A DNA stretch of 64,000 nt from positions 10,239,170 to 10,303,169 of the forward strand of contig NC_134775.1 in NCBI RefSeq assembly GCF_050436995.1, in the 5' to 3' direction. Below are positions 56,316-64,000 of the stretch, in pieces; position 1 is the first letter of the stretch, and every line of letters starts with the position of its first letter. The position numbers were made by a program, and so were the translations under genes. The notes under the pieces are model-generated. The model was given only the letters and a program-made list of their open reading frames with translations. It made no database searches and was not told the DNA's origin. This DNA comes from Anticarsia gemmatalis. Taxonomy: Eukaryota; Arthropoda; Insecta; Lepidoptera; Erebidae.

Positions 56316-59273
56316 TTAGTAAGTAGTTTTAAGCAGCTGTTCAATTTCGTAATAGTCAATTTTACCCAAGTATTTAATAGTTTTTAGTTCAACTTCTCTT
56401 ATAGAATTTTCCTTAAAGTTACATCTTTTCTGTAATTTGTTATAAATAAACGGATATAGGTAAGTGTTGAATCTCTTGGCGAAGGAGGTATGGACTGCAG
56501 GGACCTGGGCCCTGTAGACTCTTCGAGTAAGTAAAGCTTGGTAAGTATCAGAGTTTAATATTTTTTTATGTGTGTAGATTATTGCTAGTTTTATATAAAG
56601 GCGGCGAATGCTAAGTAATTTTGTTTCTTTATGAATAAGTTCTGTAGAATACCTGATGGGTTTCTTTAACATGACTTTAAGGACTGATCGTTGCGCTCTT
56701 TCAAGACAGATTATATGAGAAGCAGCCGTACCCCCCCAAATTCTTAAGCAGTATGTGAGAATTGATTGGCAAAGCGCTAGGTAGATTGTCTTAATGAGTT
56801 CTACACTAGCTACGTTCCTAATTTCCTTCATAATATAGATTATCTTCCTGGTTCTTGACGATAAGGCTGTAATGTGTTCCTTGAAGGTAAGTTTTTCGTC
56901 AAGAAGGATACCAAGATATTTTATTGTTTGCGTTCTTTGAATCCCTTTACAGCTGCAGAAATTAGGATCGACATTTACTTGATCACGAGAACATGTGTGG
57001 ACTAAGATGTTAGTTATTGCAGGTGGGGCCGACGCCGCAGTTTTGTGAAAACATAGGAACTTCGTTTTACTTGTGTTTAAGGTAAGTAAGTTATCTTCTA
57101 GCCATCGCATTACTTTAGCCATACCATTCTCAACTCTTTGATTGCAGTCATCCCAAGAATTACCATGAAATAATATAGCAGTGTCATCGGCGTAGCAGAT
57201 GATGTGAGCATTAAGTAAAGGTAAGGAAGCAAGTTCATTCAGGTAGATCAAGAATAGAGTAGGGCCAAGGACGCTGCCCTGGGGTACGCCAAACGAGAGT
57301 TCACTAGGAGTACTGAGCCAGGAATCTATTTTTAGACATTGACGCCTTCCACACAAATAACTTTTGAACCAGTCAAGAGCAATGCCTCTTACACCTATGC
57401 CTTCCAGTCTTCTCAGTAAGATAGGAACCGACACGGTATCAAAAGCTTTTGCTAGGTCTAGGAAAACTCCAGTGCACGCTTTACCGTTGTCTAAATTGTC
57501 TACAATATTGTTAATTAGCAAATTAACTGCGTCTTCTGTCGACCGTTTTTTTCGAAAACCAAATTGGTTGGGGGATAAAATGTTATTATTTTCAAGGTAA
57601 TCTATTAAACGTTTATTAACAATCCTTTCCATAATTTTAGAGAAGACTGGGAGCAAAGATATAGGTCTGAAGTTGTTGGGACTATTGCTTTCTCCACTTT
57701 TATGAATTGGTATGACAGTTGCAATTTTCCAGTTATTTGGGACCATTCCTGTGGATAAACTAAGATTAATTATTTCAGCAAGGGGATCTACTATGTAAGT
57801 ACTAATAGCTTTAATCATTTGTACAGAAATACCATCAGCTCCAGGCGCAGTGTTTGATCTCAAGGTATGTATAATATTTTCTACTTCGTGTCTGTCAGTC
57901 GGTTCGAAAAAGAAAGATGATGATGGAGAATTATTAGTGTCAACGTTTTGAGCTAGGGTTAACTGTGTGGCATTTAACTTCAAAAGTATATCGTTAGCAT
58001 AGGTTTGGCCTATCGAAGCAAAGAAATTGTTACAAACATTGACAGATTCTTGAGGACAACTTTTGATGGTCGTTAGGTCTAAGCTCGGAGAAGATTTATT
58101 ATTTTTTCTGTTTGTGATTTCGTTAATGGTACCCCACAAATCACGAGGCTTGTTTTTGTACTGTGCTAAAAGATTGGTATGATAATCGTCTTTTACTTTA
58201 CGCAACAAAGAAACATAAAAATTCCGGTATCTAGAGTATATTATGGCTTTAATGCTACATGAAGGGTTTTTTCTTGATTCTAAATGAAGTTTATCTTTTA
58301 CACGTGAACACCTCAGAAGACCAGGTGTCATCCAAGGCTTTATAAGATTTTTTGATCGAGACACTGGGATGCGTTTACAATTATTGTCCAATATACCTTT
58401 AATGATGTCCATAAAAGTTTCCGTTTGTTCTGTTACATTAGAAATATTACTTAAAATTGTCCAATCAACGCTACTTAATTCTTCAGCAATAGAATCATAA
58501 TTAACACGCACTCTATATTTTGGAGGAATAACAGGCCTGGATGTAACCCCAGTTATACCCGTAATTATCAGATCATGATCAGTTAATGATGTAGAACAGA
58601 CTATAGTTTCTATTTCGATTTCCCCGCTATAAAAAACATGGTCGATACATGAGCTCTTTCTTGTAGGTCTATTGACTGCCGGTTTTAATCCTAGTTCTGC
58701 CATTGCACAGAGGTAAGAAGAAACGTTATAAGAATCAGAGTTATTAATGTTAATATTGATATCGCCCATAAATAAAGTGCAAGGCTTAAGATTAAGTGCT
58801 GGAATTATATTTTGCAAAGAATTAATAAATTTATCTGAATTTTTAAAAGACGGAGATCTGTATACACCAACAATAGTAGCTACATTAGGGATGCATGAAA
58901 CGATACAGTCAGCTTCTTCAACAGAAGGTTCGCTTATCATTGGCGACCAAATGTCGCGCACGTATATTACAACTCCCCCAGCCTTGTTAAAATGCTTGGT
59001 CGTGTGATACGAGTTATAACCCTGAATATGAGGAACTGTAAGAGAATCACTGAGCCAACACTCTGTTAGAACTATAACATCAAATACAATTTTAGATCTA
59101 CTTAATAACAATAAAAATGAGGTAAAATTTTGGTTTATACTGCGAATATTATAAGAGAGAGTTTTTAAAGTATAATCCCGAATAACCGTGTAACACTCCT
59201 CTATACTATCGATAGAATGGCATTTTACAATAAAAGCTTTATCTATTTGTTGCATAAGCTCAGACGTAGCCAT
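56316..59273 (-). CDS. LINE ORF2: endonuclease-reverse transcriptase
   Basis: 985 residues from MATSELMQQIDKAF. Endonuclease domain from about residue 40 (LSYNIRSINQNF), VLTECWLSDS, KAGGVVIYVRD, LFMGDININI, RKSSCIDHVF, TSLTDHDLII. RT from about residue 480: NFRPISLLPVFSKIMERI, NQFGFRKKRSTEDAVN, GVFLDLAKAFDTVSV, FGVPQGSVLGPTLF and the catalytic YADDTAIL near 693. The C-terminal region is helical without RNase H that I can see. It would nick DNA and copy its own RNA at the target. The frame is uninterrupted, so it may be functional. ORF1 lies 374 bp upstream. Confidence 0.9.
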   Translation of the reverse strand: MATSELMQQIDKAFIVKCHSIDSIEECYTVIRDYTLKTLSYNIRSINQNFTSFLLLLSRSKIVFDVIVLTECWLSDSLTVPHIQGYNSYHTTKHFNKAGGVVIYVRDIWSPMISEPSVEEADCIVSCIPNVATIVGVYRSPSFKNSDKFINSLQNIIPALNLKPCTLFMGDINININNSDSYNVSSYLCAMAELGLKPAVNRPTRKSSCIDHVFYSGEIEIETIVCSTSLTDHDLIITGITGVTSRPVIPPKYRVRVNYDSIAEELSSVDWTILSNISNVTEQTETFMDIIKGILDNNCKRIPVSRSKNLIKPWMTPGLLRCSRVKDKLHLESRKNPSCSIKAIIYSRYRNFYVSLLRKVKDDYHTNLLAQYKNKPRDLWGTINEITNRKNNKSSPSLDLTTIKSCPQESVNVCNNFFASIGQTYANDILLKLNATQLTLAQNVDTNNSPSSSFFFEPTDRHEVENIIHTLRSNTAPGADGISVQMIKAISTYIVDPLAEIINLSLSTGMVPNNWKIATVIPIHKSGESNSPNNFRPISLLPVFSKIMERIVNKRLIDYLENNNILSPNQFGFRKKRSTEDAVNLLINNIVDNLDNGKACTGVFLDLAKAFDTVSVPILLRRLEGIGVRGIALDWFKSYLCGRRQCLKIDSWLSTPSELSFGVPQGSVLGPTLFLIYLNELASLPLLNAHIICYADDTAILFHGNSWDDCNQRVENGMAKVMRWLEDNLLTLNTSKTKFLCFHKTAASAPPAITNILVHTCSRDQVNVDPNFCSCKGIQRTQTIKYLGILLDEKLTFKEHITALSSRTRKIIYIMKEIRNVASVELIKTIYLALCQSILTYCLRIWGGTAASHIICLERAQRSVLKVMLKKPIRYSTELIHKETKLLSIRRLYIKLAIIYTHKKILNSDTYQALLTRRVYRAQVPAVHTSFAKRFNTYLYPFIYNKLQKRCNFKENSIREVELKTIKYLGKIDYYEIEQLLKTTY

Positions 59274-59647
59274 AAATATATGTTGTTAATACGTATTTAA
59301 ATTTAAAAGAGCAATGGAGTTTATATGCCATCCTATAAGTGCGCATAATTGAGTCTAAAATAAAGAGAGGAGTATCTATGAAAAGTTTTGGTAGATGGAA
59401 TTCTACGAGAGACAAGTAAAAGGCGTTGGGTAAATGTAAAAAATGTTTGGTTGGGTTTACCTTGTGTAAGAAATAGCTTACTAAGACTTCGTATGGAAAT
59501 ATGGTTGTGTGTAAGTGTGTGTATAAGTGTGTAAATAAGTATAATAGTGTGTACAACATATGAGTATAAAAATATCTTAGGTTTAAACAAAATGAGATCA
59601 AAATGTAAAAGGAATATAAGAAATACACTAAAATCACAACAATAAGT

Positions 59648-60697
59648 CTATGTAGCCGGTTGGCCGACAATCTTATCCAGATCTTCGATGGAGTGAATGC
59701 GTATTGCTGGAAATTGACCAGTAGGCCCGTTCTCATTCTTCTTGACATATATATTACCATTTCGCAACCAACAAAAACGAAACCCATTGGATTGGGCTCT
59801 AGCACGAGCTTCACGAAATAACAATCTCTTCTCTTTGGTAACTCGTTCATTAAAATAAATTTTTGAAATAGTCGTGTTAACAATATTCTCAGAAGTAATG
59901 TTCTTCCTATATTTAGCAGCTTGCAATATTTCGTCTCTCTTTGCCTTCCTTGTTAATTTGACAACAATTGGGCGGTGTTTAGAGGAGTCACTCCCGGATT
60001 TAGGTTTTGGACCCGCTCTAGATACGGAGTCAATATCAGACTCTCCTAAGTCCACCTTCAGTTTTTGGGACACTGTCAAAAGTACATGTGTAAGGTTTTC
60101 GTTGTTGAGCTCAGGAAGGCCACATATCTCAAGCTCATTTCTCAACGATGACTGTTCTAGGGTACTGATAGTTGATTGAAATTGCGATATCGTTAGTTTT
60201 AAGCTGTTTATTTCTTGGTCTTTATCTTGCAGGAGTTTATTACATTTTGCAAAATGTTGTGCAAAAGACGGCGTAAGATTTGTGAGCTCAGTTTTTAGGT
60301 CCTGGACCTCCTGTCTCAGCGATGCGATCTCATTAGTGCTTTGCCTTAACTCCTTCAACTCTATCCTAAGTTCTCGGATTTCGGTTACCAGCTCTCCTAC
60401 AGAGATATCTGATTCCAGCGTTGATATTCCCCGCGAACCTCTCACAACATTCACATTATCTCCGAGCGACTCGCTGTCATTAGATGAAGGATTGCGGCCG
60501 GGAGTTCTAGTGAAACCCTTTTTATTCGGCGGACATTTAGGACACAGCCAGGATTGTTTGTAAGTATTGCTATATTTTTTCCAGGACTCTCTAGTAATAT
60601 TAAGGCACTCCAAGTCATAATTACCTTTGCATTTTGAGCAATTCATAAGACAGTTGTTAGTTATTATCTTACCGCACTCCTTGCAGTTTGCAGTCAT
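59648..60697 (-). CDS. LINE ORF1: PHD-finger, coiled-coil RNA-binding protein
   Basis: I choose MTANCKECGKI (60697) as the start because the preceding Arg/Pro-rich reading up to 60883 looks like GC-rich untranslated sequence. A zinc finger of PHD type spans residues 1-60 (CKECGKII, CSKCKGNYDLECLN, WLCPKCPP). A coiled coil follows (LVTEIRELRIELKEL, LRQEVQDLKTEL, near 110-200). The C-terminus resembles the RRM/FP-like domain of insect LINE ORF1 (LEICGLPELNNENLTHVL, HRPIVVKLTRKAKRDEIL, ENGFRFCWLRNGNIYVKK-like). It would coat the element RNA. The frame is open to the stop at 59648. Confidence 0.75.
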   Translation of the reverse strand: MTANCKECGKIITNNCLMNCSKCKGNYDLECLNITRESWKKYSNTYKQSWLCPKCPPNKKGFTRTPGRNPSSNDSESLGDNVNVVRGSRGISTLESDISVGELVTEIRELRIELKELRQSTNEIASLRQEVQDLKTELTNLTPSFAQHFAKCNKLLQDKDQEINSLKLTISQFQSTISTLEQSSLRNELEICGLPELNNENLTHVLLTVSQKLKVDLGESDIDSVSRAGPKPKSGSDSSKHRPIVVKLTRKAKRDEILQAAKYRKNITSENIVNTTISKIYFNERVTKEKRLLFREARARAQSNGFRFCWLRNGNIYVKKNENGPTGQFPAIRIHSIEDLDKIVGQPAT

Positions 60698-61068
60698 CTT
60701 GGAATCCAGTAGGGGGCCGCACTCGTAGTTGTAATCAAACGGTAAGTTTTCGATGATATATTTACGCGACGCGCGTAGATTGGTGCACAGGTGGAGCGAT
60801 GCAGGTGGCAGGCGACGGCGGGACGCGCGGCGGGCAGCGGGCGGCGGGGTCGCGAACTTGCGACCAAGCAGTGCAGCGGGCAATCCGCGAGTTGAGGCAG
60901 GTCAAGGTTCAACCGTGATTTTTAAAATGTTTTTACACTATTTTTGCTGTAACTTTTTAGTTTCTTATGCAATTAACGTGGAATTTCGACACTATTTTCT
61001 TTACTTATTACACTACTATGTTGTTATAAAATATATACTAATTGATCACTTTTACCTACTTTATTTAA

Positions 61069-63011
61069 TTAATTAATGCGGAGCAAAATGACACAGTAAC
61101 GTCCTACTCGGTACCGAACGACGAAATGATATATATGATAAATATTCTCATTTATAATATTTATAAACTGCTCTACGTACACGCTATCTTCGTAAGGACG
61201 TCGTGTTGCATTAATTAGTGCAGCAGTAACCCTGAAGTCCGTCATCATATTAGGCAACGCAAGATTAAAATACGTGTGCCGAAATATTTTGAAGTCTTTT
61301 TTAAAACGGCCATTTATGGTCTCTACTGGCCATCGGACCAATGTTATCAATCTCGATTTGTTGGCTTCGGCCGTTGATAATTGTTCTCCTCTGGATCTGC
61401 TAGGTGGCATGTGTGGATTATAACCACAACCTTCGATTGTTGAAATAGAGTCCCGAAATCCGCGGTCCAATATGAATACATCATTAGACCTTAAAAACCA
61501 ATGCCAAACTGAGTTTTCTTGCATGATACTGCGCATAATTGTAGCATCTGAGGTTGTTGCTGCATATGGCCCTATGACATCAACTATATAGCCATCTGTG
61601 CACACTATCAAGAATGGTTTGACTAAATTCCGGAATTTATGTAGACTATCTGTTTTTCTTTGAAATAAAAAGTTAGCGCTTTTTTGCACATGAAGATATG
61701 TGCCGTCAAATACAAGAATTCCTGCTTCATGGTTGCCTCCAAAAATATGGGCTGGAATGGTAAGGTTTCTGGAAACCAACTCTTCTCGACTTATGTGATC
61801 TACGCCAAGAAAATGTGGAACGAAATCTGCAGTTAAACATGTTCTAGCTATATGAAGTTTTCTTTCTAACGTGCTTTTCGATATTTTGAATTTTGTAGCT
61901 AATCGTCTATCCGGTTCACCAGTTCTTATTTTGGTTAAGTATATGCCTAATGCGGTTGCAGGCTTATCCGTTCTGGTACGTAGAGATGGAGTTAGACCTA
62001 AAACCATGTTGAACTGAACTTTCGTAACTCCAGTCCAAAAATGCAGTTCAGTGTCATCGATCTCTTCAATATGTTCGTAATCTAATTGATGACTTCGTTC
62101 CAACCCCCATTTAAACAATTCGAACATGTCTAATACATGAACATTATTAAAATCCAGCAATGACGTCTGAGCACTTAACTCCTCCCAATCATTTCGCACC
62201 AGGTGCGGGTGACAAACGCGAGCAATTTGAGGTATATAATATTTATTCGTATTAAGCAAGTAGAACCTTATATAGGTGGGCACTTGATGACTAGACGTAT
62301 TCCTGCAGCCGTTGAATATGCACCTTCTTGCGGTATTGGAGGCACGTGAATATCCTTGTAAGGACATGAAGCCAGGTCTTACGTCTCGGCCGTCGTCGTA
62401 TACTTCCTGTTCTCCTTGCTGGTTTGATGGACCTTGATCATGATCTTGTTGGTTTGGCTGGTCTTCATGTTGTTCGGGTGGTTGATCTTGAACCTGTTGA
62501 TCTCGCTGACGATGCACATCACGACCCAGTCTGACCCAGCATGCATGGCAAATTGATCTTGAGCCATCAAATGGAACCTGAAAATGTCGAAATAATCATT
62601 AACATTAATCACCGAGGAAAAAATATTAAGTATACGAAAAATGGAGGAGCAGACTGGTCTGAACTTCTGAAGATGCCTAAATTCATTTTAAAATCCAGAC
62701 GTAAATTCTTACACGACTTTAGGAAAGTATAGATACCCTTCTAACAGCACTCTCATTTAAAAAGAAATCTGATACCGTAGAAGATAATTATTATTCTAAA
62801 ATATGTGTGCAGTTTGTAACAAAGAGAATATAAACAATTTGGGCGTCATTAAACTAGCACACAATATGTTTCGCGTTGTAGTTTATATTATAATATTGTA
62901 CAATATTGTTTATACTTTTAGATTTTAGATCTTACCTCGTATGGTATTATTTCTTGTAGTAATAGCACGGCGTGTTCCCGATATATTTCGAGAAAAATTC
63001 CAGTAAGAGGG
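61069..63011 (-). CDS. Harbinger-type (DDE_Tnp_4-like) transposase gene
   Basis: Main exon 62577-61069. A probable intron (62935-62578, GTAAG...TTTTCAG) joins an upstream exon ending LLLQEIIPYE to VPFDGSRSICHACWVRL, giving a short zinc-type CHAC. The first exon is open at least to about 63011; its true start is not clear. A Gln/Asp-rich linker follows, then helices (LDMFELFKWGLERSHQLDYE), an HTH-like KFKISKSTLERKLHIAR, and the catalytic blocks LVFDGTYLHVQKSANF, FILDRGFRDSI and RWPVETINGRFKKDF, a plausible DDE triad. No obvious terminal repeats or 3-bp duplication were found, so it could be a domesticated copy or have lost its ends. The frame is intact. Confidence 0.7.
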
Positions 63012-63334
63012 TGATTTCTGCGACGTAACGAGAAGCAAACAATCACTCAAGTAAACACGCCAAAGTAGTTAATTGTATCGGAATAATATAGAAACTCAGA
63101 TATAAGCACAGATCACAACGACGAATGACGAAGGACTGCGAAGGGCGAGGTCAGGGAGGCGCCGCCGATGTTTTTTTACCTGCTATGGGCCAGGCAAGGC
63201 ATTGTATTATTGCGCGAGCGCAACAAAGCTGGTTATTAACTCGAGTAAGAAAGAGACAGCAATATACGTGTTATTACCTGACCGTAGCAAAATCGTTGTT
63301 TGCTTTTAAATGATGAGTGTGATGATCATATTTT

Positions 63335-63533
63335 TATTTAACAAAACAATGGCAAAGTAAGTCTGTTTGTTTCATTTTCAAGTTTAAACCACTGAACCGA
63401 TTTTGATTAAATTGCAGTGTAGAGATATACATATTAGATTTGGGGACTGAGATAGTACCTATACTTTTTATCCTAATGACATGTTTCCATGGGATAAAAT
63501 AATTTACCGACGGGCGAAACCGCTTGTGCAGCT
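63335..63533 (+). mobile_element. Diverged Helitron-like element
   Basis: Contains CCACTGAACCGATTTTGATT and ends CGGGCGAAACCGCTTGTGCA then GCTAAT, the pattern of the second Helitron-type family (compare 34950-35137). Its 5' end is not clear. Non-coding. The segment 63012-63334 shows no gene I can support. Confidence 0.5.
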
Positions 63534-63680
63534 AATTATTTCCCAATTTTTAGGGGTCTTCTGAACGATCTCTCCATGGAATATTTTTTTTATTTTTACA
63601 TATAATGAAAAGTGGGTTATACCTGCATTATTTACCACCATTTTCGTTTATGTACAAAAACATTTTTGAACTGGGTCGGA

Positions 63681-64000
63681 TTATGGGCCATGACCTTTGT
63701 CATTAATTGTAGTCATGGCATACATTTTATTAAACATTAAAAGTCTTGCAGCGTTTACATTTTGACAATTTTTAATCCCATACATTAGAGTTGTAAACTC
63801 CTGAACTACTTTCATTTTGTTATCATCAAGAATATCCTCCGGATTGCTTAATGATGCAATTGTCTCTTGAATGTTCTGGTGTTTACAAAATATCTTGAAA
63901 GGGCGGACTTTTCCTTTGTTAAAAAATGCTGCTGTATAGTCGCAACCAGTAAACGCGTGGAATGCTGGTAGTGCAAGACATAAGGTCGGACCTAATTCCA
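63681..64000 (-). CDS. Insect repeat gene, partial at window edge
   Basis: Open from the window edge to TAA at 63681-63683. Reads ELGPTLCLALPAFHAFTGCD, then YTAAFFNKGKVRPFKIFCKH, ending MTTINDKGHGP. The FTGCDYTAAFFNKGK block is one I associate with a multicopy insect gene family, possibly nuclease-like; no function claimed. The 5' part lies outside the window. The stop comes early compared with the C-terminal type seen at 52641-52901, so it may be truncated. Confidence 0.55.
   Translation of the reverse strand, partial: ELGPTLCLALPAFHAFTGCDYTAAFFNKGKVRPFKIFCKHQNIQETIASLSNPEDILDDNKMKVVQEFTTLMYGIKNCQNVNAARLLMFNKMYAMTTINDKGHGP

Larger units (their letters stand above)
55873..60950 (-). mobile_element. 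CR1/Jockey-group LINE with two open ORFs
   Basis: ORF1 (60697-59648) then ORF2 (59273-56316) on the minus strand, with a 3' UTR that includes a long CA run and ends in ATAAATGATTTTTATTTTAT plus ATTT repeats near 55873. The 5' limit is uncertain: GC-rich sequence at 60740-60900 may be its promoter/5' UTR. No target duplication was found. Both ORFs are open, so this is the most intact LINE in the window. Confidence 0.75.

Noticed and set aside
56066..56359. His-Thr repeat protein
   Set aside because: Translation of a CA microsatellite in a LINE 3' UTR.

Overview
This window looks like an insect genome, most likely a moth or butterfly. The clues are short Helitron-type repeats ending in a CGCAA...TTGCG hairpin plus CTAG, tRNA-headed and 5S-headed SINEs, RTE/Jockey/CR1-like LINEs, Transib, piggyBac and Harbinger transposons, and AT-rich DNA with GC-rich repeat islands. 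I found no ordinary host gene. Almost everything coding is transposon-derived, and insertions are nested several layers deep. This suits heterochromatin, a W chromosome or a TE graveyard (inference).

Layout. 1-1.9 kb: dead Jockey-like LINE hit by two SINEs. 1.9-3.6 kb: first copy of an unnamed interspersed repeat ('Rep-A'), whose other copies host many of the insertions. 4-7.1 kb: DUF4817-like fragments and LINE debris. 8-14 kb: Helitron-like repeats, a third Rep-A copy and a hairpin-rich foldback cluster. 14.6-23.7 kb: a fourth Rep-A copy split by two different Transib elements in opposite orientations, sharing one 5-bp target (CGCCG-Transib1-CGCCG-Transib2-CGCCG). Each Transib gene is itself interrupted by another insertion. 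26-31 kb: two Helitrons, an RTE LINE interrupted by a 5S-derived SINE, and a zinc-knuckle remnant. 31.4-44.5 kb: another Rep-A copy containing a SINE, a LINE 3' end and a 10.4-kb palindromic transposon.

The palindrome (33,725-44,138) is the most unusual object. It has two ~5.04-kb inverted arms, each with the same ~900-residue DDE-like gene, facing each other across a 349-bp spacer. It is flanked by TTTA duplications, and its empty site is preserved in the Rep-A copy at 3,294-3,297. The arms differ at several bases, so it is not a perfect mirror of one molecule. Clusters of a TCATATCGGTGG-like motif lie near both ends of the 5.4-kb unit.

44.5-64 kb: an unknown insect repeat gene between direct repeats, a Helitron with a preserved empty site, a nearly intact RTE inside a foldback element, a piggyBac inserted in frame at TTAA inside a SWIM zinc-finger gene, a LINE with two open ORFs, a Harbinger-type transposase gene with a likely intron, and an edge-truncated insect repeat gene.

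All family names come from motif recognition by eye. No database search was run.
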